From Aliidiomarina halalkaliphila (lineage in GTDB: Bacteria > Pseudomonadota > Gammaproteobacteria > Enterobacterales > Alteromonadaceae), in contig NZ_VJWL01000002.1 in NCBI RefSeq assembly GCF_007096385.1, forward strand, positions 310,001 to 374,000: DNA of 64,000 nt. The letters are read 5' to 3'. The notes under the pieces are model-generated. The model was not told the origin of the DNA. It searched no databases and saw only the letters and a program-made list of their open reading frames with translations. Numbering within the stretch: position 1 is the first letter of the stretch; every line of letters begins with the position of its first letter. A program made the position numbers and the translations under genes. Below, one piece after another: positions 14,757 through 23,712 of this stretch.

Positions 14757-17700
14757 ATGGAATATTCCCCAAAATTTCAGGAAGAATACGCTGCCAAAAT
14801 TCCAGCGATGGCACTGTTGGCGAATTTGGGGTGGGAGTTTATCTCTCCAGTTGATGCCCTAGCACTCAGACGAGGAAAGCAGGATCAAGTTGTGCTGCAG
14901 TCGGTGCTGCGTGATGTACTTACAAAGCGAACCTTTGTCCATGGCGGCACCACGTACCCGCTTTCAAATAACTCTGTTGATAACATCATCTCACATCTAT
15001 GCAGTCCTGCGCTGAACGAAGGGCTTCGCCACGCCAACGAACAAATCTACAACCACTTGCTATACGGTATGTCCGTGACCGAGTTCGTTGATGGCAAAAA
15101 AGTCAGCCCAACTATTCAGCTTATTGACTGGCACAACCTCGACAATAACGTATTCCAGTTCACCGAGGAATTTTCAGTCACTCGCGCCAATGGTCTTGAT
15201 AATCGCCGGCCCGATTTAGTTTGTTTTGTGAATGGCTTACCTCTGGTCGTGATTGAGGCTAAACGCCCAGACGGTAACGCACAAAAAGGTCCAACGGTGG
15301 TTGAAGGGATATCTCAAAGTCTTCGCAATCAGCGGTCCGATGAAATCCCACATTTGTTTGCATACACACAATTATTGCTTTCGATTAACGGCGGTGATGG
15401 TCGTTACGGCACCGTTGAAACCCCAGAGAAGTTTTGGGCGGCTTGGCGGGAAGAAGAACTAAGCGATGCTGAAATGCTGACGCTTAAAAATAAGAAACGC
15501 TCAGAAGCTGAAGTCGCTCACCTTTTGGCACACCGTCATCCAAATGATTTAACTTGGTATGAAAATCTATTAGCTGGTGGGGAGCTGATGGTCAGTGGCC
15601 AAGATAAGTTGCTGATTAGCTTGCTTTCAAAAGATCGCTTGTTTGATATGGTGCGATTCTTCACCATTTTCGATAAAAAAATCGGCAAGATTGTAGGTCG
15701 CTATCAACAGGTCTTCGGCGTCAAGCGCTTGATTGATCGCATTCAAAAACGTGACAAAGATGGCGGCCGCGAGGGTGGCGTTATATGGCATACCACCGGC
15801 TCAGGCAAGTCGCTAACCATGGTGTTTTTATCCAAGACCCTTATCCTTCACGACAAGCTTAAACAGTGTCGCGTGATAGTGGTGACCGACCGCGTCGATT
15901 TAGAAAACCAACTTTCTAAAACCTTCGCCTCTGGTGGTGAGCTTGCCAGCAAAAAAGACCGTGAATCAGCCATGGCAACGTCGGGAAGGCGCTTGGCTCA
16001 GCAAATTGGTAAAGGCAATGAGCGTATTGTCTTTACGCTTATTCAAAAATTTAACTCGGCGACCAAGCTAAAAGAGTGCTACAACCCAAGTGCCGATATT
16101 ATCGTGTTGATTGATGAAGGTCACCGAAGCCAAGGCGGCGAAAACAGTATTCGTATGGAGCAAGCGCTCCCCAAAGCCGCGTTTGTCGCATTTACAGGTA
16201 CTCCGCTGCTAAAAGACGATAAAACGACAAATAAATTTGGGCCTATTGTGCATGCTTATACCATGCAACGGGCGGTTGAAGATAAGACAGTTACCCCACT
16301 TCTCTATGAAGAACGAGTACCCGATTTAGAAGTGAATGAGCGGGCTATCGATGCCTGGTTTGAGCGTATTACCGAAGGCTTGAGTGATGAGCAGAAAACG
16401 GACCTTAAGAAGAAGTTTGCGAAGCGAGGTCAGGTATACGGCGCCGATGACCGGATTCGTTTGATTGCTTATGACATTGCCCACCACTTCGATAAAAACA
16501 TTCAAGAAGGCCTCAAGGGCCAGCTTTGCTGTGACAGCAAAGCGTCGGCAATTAAATACAAACGCTTCTTAGATGAAATTGGGCTGATTGAATCGGCCGT
16601 GGTGATGAGTTCGCCCGACACGCGGGAGGGCAATACGTCTGTGGATGAAGCCACCATGCCGGAAGTGAGCAAGTGGTGGAAGCAACACGTCGGTAGCGTT
16701 GAGGAGCAAACCTACACGAAGCAGCTGATTGAACGCTTTGCCAGTGATCCAGAGCTTAAGCTTTTGATTGTGGTGGACAAGCTGCTAACCGGCTTTGACG
16801 AGCCCCGCAATACCGTGCTTTATATCGACAAACCCTTAAAAGGCCACAACCTTATCCAAGCCATTGCGCGGGTGAACCGGCTGCACCCAGATAAGAAATT
16901 CGGTTTGTTGATTGATTATCGCGGCATTCTATCTGAGCTCGATACCACCATTCAGGATTATCAGGATTTAGCTTCACGTACCCAAGGCGGATACGACATA
17001 AACGACCTTGAAGGCCTGTACCAGCAGATGAGTACTGAATATAAACGCCTGCCGCAGCTATATAAACGCTTGTGGAGTATCTTTGACGGGGTAAAAAATA
17101 AGTCTGATATCGAAGCATTGAGGCATGTTCTGGTTCCCCGAATGGAAGAGCGTGGCGACGAGTTTGTTGATGTGAACCTGAAAGTTCGTGAAGATTTTTA
17201 TGAGGCACTGACCGAGTTTGCAAGTTGCCTGAAAGTTGCTCTGCAATCAAAAACATTCTTTGATGATAAGAGTTTTACCGACAAAGATCGGGCGCAATAC
17301 AAAGAGACAGTGAAGCAGCTTACAAGCCTTCGTCAGGTCGTGCAGCAGGACTCCGGAGAACGGATCAGTTATGACAAATACACTGCGGATGTGAAAAAAC
17401 TGCTGGATAAACATGTAGCCGGTGTTGGTGTGCGCGAGTCCGAGGGGCTATATGAAGTTGGTAAAATGGGCCAACAAAAGCCCGAGGAATGGACTGAAGA
17501 GAAGACGCGCAACGAAACCGACAAAATTAAGACCCGTATTACCAAAACAATAGAGCAAGAACTTCGTGACGACCCCTACACACAAGAAGCTTTCTCTAAA
17601 TTGTTGCGCCAAGCCATTCAAGAGGCAGAGAAGCTCTTTGACCATCCACTCAAACAGTACATGTTGTTCCATGAGTTTGAAGAGCAGGTGAAAGAGCGTC

Positions 17701-18032
17701 GTCTTGACGATATACCGGATGTGTTTGAGAGCAATAAACACGCTCAAGGCTACTATGGCGTGTTTAAACAAAATCTGCCCGAAGAATTTGCATTAATGGA
17801 TGAGCAGTCCCAGGAGAAATGGACAAGCCTGGCTTTTAAGGTGGATGAAATTGTCAGTCAGTCCGTTGCAGAGAACTCTATTAATCCGCGGAACATTGAA
17901 GCGGATATTCGAAAGCGATTACTCCCGCTCATCTTTGCCGAGTGCAAGAGTCTAGGTGGCGGCATTGATCAGGCCAAGCGTATTGTTGAATCCGTAGTTC
18001 AAATTGTTCGTGTTGGCCGGTTGGGCGCATAG
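14757..18032 (+). CDS. hsdR: type I restriction enzyme, subunit R
   Basis: 1091 aa, normal for HsdR. The N-terminal nuclease domain has the PD-(D/E)xK set: D153 in PDLVCF, E167 and K169 in VVIEAKRP. The SF2 translocase follows with Walker A HTTGSGKS (from 345), the DEGH box (453) and helicase motif VI region near LIQAIARVNRLHP. The C-terminus is the helical HsdM-binding part. It powers DNA translocation and cleavage by the complex. It is separated from hsdS by two inserted genes, with GGAG 9 bases before ATG. All key residues are present, so restriction should be functional. Confidence 0.96.
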   Translation: MEYSPKFQEEYAAKIPAMALLANLGWEFISPVDALALRRGKQDQVVLQSVLRDVLTKRTFVHGGTTYPLSNNSVDNIISHLCSPALNEGLRHANEQIYNHLLYGMSVTEFVDGKKVSPTIQLIDWHNLDNNVFQFTEEFSVTRANGLDNRRPDLVCFVNGLPLVVIEAKRPDGNAQKGPTVVEGISQSLRNQRSDEIPHLFAYTQLLLSINGGDGRYGTVETPEKFWAAWREEELSDAEMLTLKNKKRSEAEVAHLLAHRHPNDLTWYENLLAGGELMVSGQDKLLISLLSKDRLFDMVRFFTIFDKKIGKIVGRYQQVFGVKRLIDRIQKRDKDGGREGGVIWHTTGSGKSLTMVFLSKTLILHDKLKQCRVIVVTDRVDLENQLSKTFASGGELASKKDRESAMATSGRRLAQQIGKGNERIVFTLIQKFNSATKLKECYNPSADIIVLIDEGHRSQGGENSIRMEQALPKAAFVAFTGTPLLKDDKTTNKFGPIVHAYTMQRAVEDKTVTPLLYEERVPDLEVNERAIDAWFERITEGLSDEQKTDLKKKFAKRGQVYGADDRIRLIAYDIAHHFDKNIQEGLKGQLCCDSKASAIKYKRFLDEIGLIESAVVMSSPDTREGNTSVDEATMPEVSKWWKQHVGSVEEQTYTKQLIERFASDPELKLLIVVDKLLTGFDEPRNTVLYIDKPLKGHNLIQAIARVNRLHPDKKFGLLIDYRGILSELDTTIQDYQDLASRTQGGYDINDLEGLYQQMSTEYKRLPQLYKRLWSIFDGVKNKSDIEALRHVLVPRMEERGDEFVDVNLKVREDFYEALTEFASCLKVALQSKTFFDDKSFTDKDRAQYKETVKQLTSLRQVVQQDSGERISYDKYTADVKKLLDKHVAGVGVRESEGLYEVGKMGQQKPEEWTEEKTRNETDKIKTRITKTIEQELRDDPYTQEAFSKLLRQAIQEAEKLFDHPLKQYMLFHEFEEQVKERRLDDIPDVFESNKHAQGYYGVFKQNLPEEFALMDEQSQEKWTSLAFKVDEIVSQSVAENSINPRNIEADIRKRLLPLIFAECKSLGGGIDQAKRIVESVVQIVRVGRLGA

Positions 18033-18034
18033 CA

Positions 18035-18769
18035 ATGAATGTCCCAATCCAAGGCTTTTACTATGGCGATGACTGGATACCCTTCAGCCGCACGGCAACA
18101 AAAAGCCGTGGCCATAAAGTAATTATCAAAGTCAAACCAGACTGTACTGTCCATGTGGCAGCGCCGGCTTCAGCTTCTGATAAAGACGTACTTTTCGCGG
18201 TTAAGAAACGAGGGCGCTGGATATACGAGCAGCTTCGCGAGTTTCAACAACAGCTTGAGCACATCACCCCTCGTAAATATGTAAGCGGTGAAAGTCATTA
18301 TTACCTGGGCAAACAGTACGTTTTGAAAGTGGAAGTGAATCCTGATGCTCCGCGAAGCACGAAGCTTTTGCGAGGTCAGTTGCGTGTCAGCATTCGTGCG
18401 GGTGAGCGAGAGCGTGTCAAGTTGGCTTTAGACGAGTGGTATAAAGCTCGCGCCAAGGAAGTATTTCAAAAACGTCTGGACGCCGTTCTTGAGCAAGCGC
18501 TGTGGGTAGATAAACGACCACCTATACGTGTACTTACCATGCAAACCCAATGGGGCAGCTGCTCGCCCAATGGACGAATTACCCTCAACCCCTTACTCGT
18601 AAAAGCCCCCCGCGATTGTATTGACTACGTGATTCTGCATGAACTCTGCCATATCGCCGAGCACAACCATAGCGAACGATTTTATCGACTGATGGGGCAG
18701 GTTATGCCAAATTGGGAAAAAATGAAGCAGCATTTAGACCAAATTGCACCCAAATTTTTTACTGTTTAA
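18035..18769 (+). CDS. YgjP-like (DUF45, M48-type) metallopeptidase
   Basis: 244 aa with zinc motif HELCH (H202-E203...H206) followed by a downstream acidic/His region (NHSERFYRLMGQVMPNW), the YgjP/DUF45 pattern. The N-terminal region is the beta-rich part with SRGHKVIIKVKPDCTV. The start lies 2 bases after the hsdR stop, so it belongs to the operon. Such proteins often follow hsdR in type I loci. E. coli YgjP is reported as a UTP pyrophosphatase-like/metallopeptidase-fold protein; its role next to R-M systems is unknown. Confidence 0.85.
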   Translation: MNVPIQGFYYGDDWIPFSRTATKSRGHKVIIKVKPDCTVHVAAPASASDKDVLFAVKKRGRWIYEQLREFQQQLEHITPRKYVSGESHYYLGKQYVLKVEVNPDAPRSTKLLRGQLRVSIRAGERERVKLALDEWYKARAKEVFQKRLDAVLEQALWVDKRPPIRVLTMQTQWGSCSPNGRITLNPLLVKAPRDCIDYVILHELCHIAEHNHSERFYRLMGQVMPNWEKMKQHLDQIAPKFFTV

Positions 18770-18813
18770 GGTAGCGGAAATTACCCTAGTAATGTTTTAC
18801 AAGGAATGGTTTT

Positions 18814-20457
18814 ATGACTGAAAAAAAGATAACAATTACAAGAAACTCAAAGGTAGGCGCACTGGATGCGGAAACAGATACCGATTTCTTAGACAAGTGC
18901 TTTGTGGATAAAGGAGACTTAGAACAACTGTTAGACGTCGAAAACCCAAGAGCAATCATATTAGGGAGAACAGGCTCTGGGAAAAGCGCTTTAATTCACA
19001 AAATTGAGACCTCAGTTAGCAGCTGTATGCGACTGGATCCGAATGATGTATCGATAAGGTTTCTTGAATACTCGGACATAATTAGATTCTTTGACGCATT
19101 AAATATAAAACTAGATTTGTTCTATCGATTACTTTGGCGGCATCTACTTGTTGTTGAAATTTTGAAGTTGCGCTACGAGATTAGAAACGAAGAAGAAGGT
19201 AAAAGGTTTATAGAAGGAGTTTTTTCATGGTTGAGAAAAGATAAAGCACGCAAGAAATCGATTGAGTACTTCAATGAATGGGGTGACAAATTTTGGCTAA
19301 ACACTGATGAGCATATGAAGGAGATAACATCACGCCTTGAAAAAGAAACAAGAGCTACAATTGGTTTTGAGTATTCGGGGGTTGGGTTAAACACAGAAGG
19401 GATTAAAAACCTAACTGAGCAAGAAAGGGTGGAGATAAAGCAGCGAGCAAGCCAAGTCGTAAGTGGATTGCAAATAAAGAAATTAAATGAAGTTCTAGAT
19501 TTGCTCGGCGAATACGCTTTCGACGATCCGCAGAAAAAATTCTATATTCTGATCGATCACTTAGACGAAAATTGGGCTAACACATCAACTAGATGTAGGT
19601 TTATAAGAGCGCTGATTGAAGAGATAAAAACATTCCGAAAAATTAAAACTGTTAAAATAATTGCTGCTCTTAGAAAGGATCTTTTAGAGTTAGTTTACGA
19701 TCAAACTAGAGACTCGGGTTTTCAGGAAGAAAAATATGAAGCTTATATGTTGGAGCTCAAATGGAGTACCGCCGAGTTGAAAAAAATGATCTCGCTCAGA
19801 GTTAACGAGGTTTTTAAAAGTCAGTACACGAAGGACTCCATAGAGCTTGACATGATTTTCCCAAAGGAAAAAAAGGGCGGAGGACAGCTCGCAATAGATT
19901 TTATGCTTGAACGAACTTTGTATCGTCCAAGAGATATTCTACAGTTTGTAAATGAGACATTTAACCTAGTTCCGGAGGGACAATGCGTGTCTTGGCGGAT
20001 TTTAAGCGCTGCAGATGCACAGTACTCTCTTAAAAGACTCAAGTCTCTTCAAGAAGAATGGGGGGAAATGTATCCATCGTTTGAACATACGGTGGAATTA
20101 ATTCGTGGTGTGCAACCAAAGTTTACGAAGTCGGCCATTTCCTCAGAGCGGCTTTCGGATATCGCCTTTCTTATTAGCGACATGTCATTAGCTGATCCTT
20201 GTTGCTCTGCTGTACTGAGTTATATGGAGGGTAAGGGAACAAGAGAGTCTGATGTTATTTACACAATCTTGCAGTCTCTGTATCGCATTGGTGTGATTGG
20301 TGTGAAACTAAGTTCATTGGACACTTTTTCTTGGTCTCATATTGATCAAGCTAGTGTTAGTAAAGGTGATATAAAAAGGGCAAGTCATTTTAAAGTTCAC
20401 AAGATGCTGCATAGGGCTCTAGATATAGATGCTTCAACCCCTAAGTTTCAATACTAA
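18814..20457 (+). CDS. P-loop ATPase of the Sll1717 type
   Basis: 547 aa. Walker A is GRTGSGKSA (from residue 51); Walker B is FYILIDHLDE (D248, D251, E252). The layout, RNSKVGALDAETDTDFLDKC before the P-loop, matches the Sll1717-type STAND/KAP-like ATPases that occur in defence and island contexts. The C-terminus (about 400-547) is helical with a winged-helix-like end. It is 45 bases downstream of the YgjP-like gene, same strand, AT-rich. It may be a sensor or effector ATPase added to the R-M operon; the biochemical role is not known to me. Confidence 0.75.
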   Translation: MTEKKITITRNSKVGALDAETDTDFLDKCFVDKGDLEQLLDVENPRAIILGRTGSGKSALIHKIETSVSSCMRLDPNDVSIRFLEYSDIIRFFDALNIKLDLFYRLLWRHLLVVEILKLRYEIRNEEEGKRFIEGVFSWLRKDKARKKSIEYFNEWGDKFWLNTDEHMKEITSRLEKETRATIGFEYSGVGLNTEGIKNLTEQERVEIKQRASQVVSGLQIKKLNEVLDLLGEYAFDDPQKKFYILIDHLDENWANTSTRCRFIRALIEEIKTFRKIKTVKIIAALRKDLLELVYDQTRDSGFQEEKYEAYMLELKWSTAELKKMISLRVNEVFKSQYTKDSIELDMIFPKEKKGGGQLAIDFMLERTLYRPRDILQFVNETFNLVPEGQCVSWRILSAADAQYSLKRLKSLQEEWGEMYPSFEHTVELIRGVQPKFTKSAISSERLSDIAFLISDMSLADPCCSAVLSYMEGKGTRESDVIYTILQSLYRIGVIGVKLSSLDTFSWSHIDQASVSKGDIKRASHFKVHKMLHRALDIDASTPKFQY

Positions 20458-20553
20458 AACACTTCGACATTGAAACTCAGCTTTTGTCAGAACTGCTAAA
20501 TTTTTGCAGCCACAGGTCAAAACCCATCACCATACCTATCGCCCTCAAAAATC

Positions 20554-20586
20554 ATGGGCACAAAATGGTCACAGGATGGACACAAA
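20554..20586 (+). repeat. three tandem 11-bp repeats next to tRNA-Arg
   Basis: ATGGGCACAAA, ATGGTCACAGG and ATGGACACAAA follow each other without gaps (consensus ATGGNCACARR). They end 46 bases before the 3' end of the tRNA gene. Tandem short repeats beside an integration point are typical of arm-type integrase sites, so this may be part of attL/attR; no experiment supports it here. Confidence 0.6.
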
Positions 20587-20631
20587 GAAAAATAGGTAAG
20601 TAGTTACTATCGCGGGATGTCTTTCTATAGA

Positions 20632-20708
<77 letters not shown>

Positions 20709-20908
20709 AAATATTGTGCTCAAAAGAGCAGGCGTGGATTTTAGGGAATTAGACGGGTGATGTCCAGAGGAAAAGGGCGGTAATCATGCAAAGGAGGTAT
20801 GGCCTGAGTAATAATTGGCCAATTCTGATCATAGTGAATACATTGCGTTCTGGGGAGATAGTCGCTAGATTGAAGCAACCGCTTTCAGCTGTGTAGAGCT
20901 CATATATT

Positions 20909-23668
20909 TTGGAACCTGTACATCCGCGAAGCAGCGAATCTCGAAGACCTACAGTTGCTGCTCGTAAACCTCATCAGCGCCGATCTTTTCGTACGCACGC
21001 CGCATCGCTCCGTGCATTCGTCAATGTGTCCGTGTGGCTGCTCGTCACGGTGGCATTTGTTTCCTCTGCCATTATCTGGTTTCGCACGGTCGACATGCAT
21101 CAAAAAGAGATGGAAACCTTGGCAGATTTTATGGGCCGCGGGGTAGAAAATCACATGTCGCTGAATGAGCTTTTTCTGCAAAGTGTGGGTCAAGAAGTGC
21201 TCTATCGCGATGTATTCAATAATCCTGAGGCAGCCAATGAATACTTAGAGCGAGTAGCGGAGCGGCAGCAAGATCTGCTGGGTTTAGGATTTGTAGATCG
21301 CAATGGCTTGTTCCTTGCCACAAGTTTTGGTGATGGCCGAGCGCAAGGCCTCAACCTGCTCGATATTGAAGGTGCCGCAAGCGACTTTCAACGATTGCTG
21401 CGACAACCTCGGTTTTCCATGTCGCGCCCATACTTCACACCTATGCTTGAAGAGTGGGCTATTCCCATCCGAACACCACTCTTTAATGCTTCGGGCGAAC
21501 TCATGGGCTTTATGACGGCCGGTTTGCGCGTTAATGCACGGCATACACCATGGACCCCAGGGACGGTTACCGAGGGTATTGAAATTGCGCTGATCCGACC
21601 GGATGGGTACGTTAATTTTATTTACCCCACACCTGAGAGTGATGACCGGTTAGAGCGAATTTATAGCCATCAGATTAGTTTGGCATTACGGGAGCTAATA
21701 CGGCGGCCCGATGGTCACTATCTGTATCAACGACCAGGGCGGGCGGGTAATACGATCGCGAATCACGCCATGGTGAAAAAAGTTCCAGAACTCGATCTTA
21801 CGGTAGTGGTGTTGCGACCGCGATCGCACATGGTTCGCGATTGGCTGCAACGCATGCTGATACTCGCCTTAATCATTCTTGCGAGCGCAGTCGCGCTTTA
21901 TTTTTCTTATCGTCGAGCACAAGAACTGTTGAAAAGCTCCGATACGGAGATTCAACAGCGTCAGCAGGCATTAATGAATTCGTTGGAACGTTATAGTCGT
22001 TTAACCACCATGCTGCCGGTGGGTGTTTATCAATTGCGCATCCGCGACGATGGTGACCACGAATTTGTATATCTCAGTCAGCGTGCCCGAGATGTGTTTG
22101 GATTGAAGTCGACGGTACCGCTAGCAGACGCACTATCGGCAGTCATGGAGCGTATGCATCCGGAGGACCTAGACGACTTTTTTGCCACTGAGTCGGCTGC
22201 GGTGGAAAACCATGTCAGCTTTAACTGGGCGGGACGCTTTATTATTAACAGCCGTACGCGTTGGCTCAGTATTCAATCACAACCAGGCGAGCATGATGGC
22301 GTTGGTCGTGTCTGGCACGGTGTAATGATGGACGTGACCGATCAACACCGAGCACAGGAGCAAATTGACTCTCTGGCTCATTACGATGCGCTCACCCATT
22401 TACCCAATAGAACGCTGTTACATAAGCGTTTGCTCGATACCATTCGGCGCAATCGTGATTCGATGCAGCGAGCTGCGGTACTCAGTATCGATCTCGATAA
22501 TTTCAAGTTACTGAACGATAACTTAGGCCAGGAAGAGGGCGACCGAACGTTACGTACGATAGGCCAGCGCTTGCAATCCCTGGTTCGGGAAGACGACACA
22601 GTTGCGCGTATTTCGGGCGATGAATTTGTTGTACTCACCAGTGGTATGGATGAGGATGAAGAGACCGCTATTCGCTATACCAATGAGTTAGTTAAGCGAA
22701 TTGTTGAAGAGATAAACAAGCCGATTACCCTCAAAGGCGATACGTACTTACTCACGGCAAGTATTGGTGTCACAGTGCTCGGACAAGGGGATACCTCTGT
22801 AGAGCAGGTGTTGCAACAAGCAGATCAGGCCATGTATGAGGCCAAAGACGCCGGGCGAAATACGGTGGTGTTCTTCGATCAGAACTTGCAGGCACGTTTA
22901 AATAACCGACTTGAGCTGCAACGTGATTTACATCGTGGCTTAGCACAAAACGAATTTGAGCTCTATTATCAGCCAAAAGTGAATGCTGAGCGCAAAATTG
23001 TAGGTGTAGAGGGCTTAGCCCGATGGCACCATCCAACTCGGGGCATGGTGTCGCCCGGAATATTTATTCCCATTGCTGAAGAGTCAGCGGATATTTTGAA
23101 GATGGGTGAGTGGGTGGTTCGTACTGCGTGTGCGCAAATTGTCGAATGGTCAAGTCATCCCGTTCGCAAATACTGGACGATCGCTATCAATGTGAGCGTA
23201 AAACAACTGCGAGGCGAATCCTTTGTGGATCAGGTAATCCAGATTTTGTTGGAAACCGGTGCAGATCCTAAATTGCTTGTGTTGGAAATTACGGAGTCGA
23301 TGTTACTCGGAGATACCGAAGCGGCCATTGATAAAATGGATGTATTGCGCGCCAAAGGCGTACGCTTTGCTCTCGATGATTTTGGTACCGGCTACTCGAG
23401 CTTAAGCTACTTACAACGCTTGCCCATTGACCAACTAAAAATTGACCAAAGCTTCGTGCAGAAACTCGATAGCAATCACATTCACCAAAAGCTTACCCGT
23501 AGTATTATTTCTTTGGGGCATAGTTTAGATCTGCAAATCGTTGCTGAAGGCGTGGAAAGCGAAGAAGAATACGAGATCTTGAAGCAGCAAGGATGTGATT
23601 TGTTTCAAGGATATTTATTTGCGAAGCCAATGCAGCGCACGTTGCTGCGTGATGAAGTGGACACCTAG
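20909..23668 (+). CDS. membrane GGDEF/EAL protein with PAS and periplasmic sensor
   Basis: 919 aa from a TTG start (the start is uncertain; the first membrane segment is intact in any case). Membrane helix about 38-60, periplasmic cache/CHASE-like sensor 61-315, second helix about 316-338, PAS about 370-490, GGDEF domain 490-650, EAL domain 665-915. The cyclase motif is SGDEF (from 569), not GGDEF. The EAL motif is EGL (E701), but the other catalytic parts are present: NVSVKQL, LEITESML, LDDFGTGYSSL, KIDQSF, AEGVES. It likely degrades c-di-GMP in response to an external signal, with the GGDEF domain as a regulatory GTP site. It is divergent from tRNA-Arg. Confidence 0.92.
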   Translation: MEPVHPRSSESRRPTVAARKPHQRRSFRTHAASLRAFVNVSVWLLVTVAFVSSAIIWFRTVDMHQKEMETLADFMGRGVENHMSLNELFLQSVGQEVLYRDVFNNPEAANEYLERVAERQQDLLGLGFVDRNGLFLATSFGDGRAQGLNLLDIEGAASDFQRLLRQPRFSMSRPYFTPMLEEWAIPIRTPLFNASGELMGFMTAGLRVNARHTPWTPGTVTEGIEIALIRPDGYVNFIYPTPESDDRLERIYSHQISLALRELIRRPDGHYLYQRPGRAGNTIANHAMVKKVPELDLTVVVLRPRSHMVRDWLQRMLILALIILASAVALYFSYRRAQELLKSSDTEIQQRQQALMNSLERYSRLTTMLPVGVYQLRIRDDGDHEFVYLSQRARDVFGLKSTVPLADALSAVMERMHPEDLDDFFATESAAVENHVSFNWAGRFIINSRTRWLSIQSQPGEHDGVGRVWHGVMMDVTDQHRAQEQIDSLAHYDALTHLPNRTLLHKRLLDTIRRNRDSMQRAAVLSIDLDNFKLLNDNLGQEEGDRTLRTIGQRLQSLVREDDTVARISGDEFVVLTSGMDEDEETAIRYTNELVKRIVEEINKPITLKGDTYLLTASIGVTVLGQGDTSVEQVLQQADQAMYEAKDAGRNTVVFFDQNLQARLNNRLELQRDLHRGLAQNEFELYYQPKVNAERKIVGVEGLARWHHPTRGMVSPGIFIPIAEESADILKMGEWVVRTACAQIVEWSSHPVRKYWTIAINVSVKQLRGESFVDQVIQILLETGADPKLLVLEITESMLLGDTEAAIDKMDVLRAKGVRFALDDFGTGYSSLSYLQRLPIDQLKIDQSFVQKLDSNHIHQKLTRSIISLGHSLDLQIVAEGVESEEEYEILKQQGCDLFQGYLFAKPMQRTLLRDEVDT

Positions 23669-23702
23669 CTCACGGCACGAATCAGTGCGCTGTGAGCTAG
23701 GT
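23663..23702. terminator. hairpin between convergent genes
   Basis: ACCTAGCTCAC and GTGAGCTAGGT form a perfect 11-bp stem with further GCAC/GTGC pairing inside. It lies in the 44-base gap between the converging GGDEF/EAL and S9 peptidase genes. No strong T run is present, so it is a likely bidirectional but weak terminator. Confidence 0.55.
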
Positions 23703-23712
23703 AGTCAACTAA

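Noticed and set aside
1-20500. Second copy of the tRNA-Arg 3' end (att site)
   Set aside because: I found no match of useful length to the tRNA 3' sequence by eye; the other border is probably outside the window.
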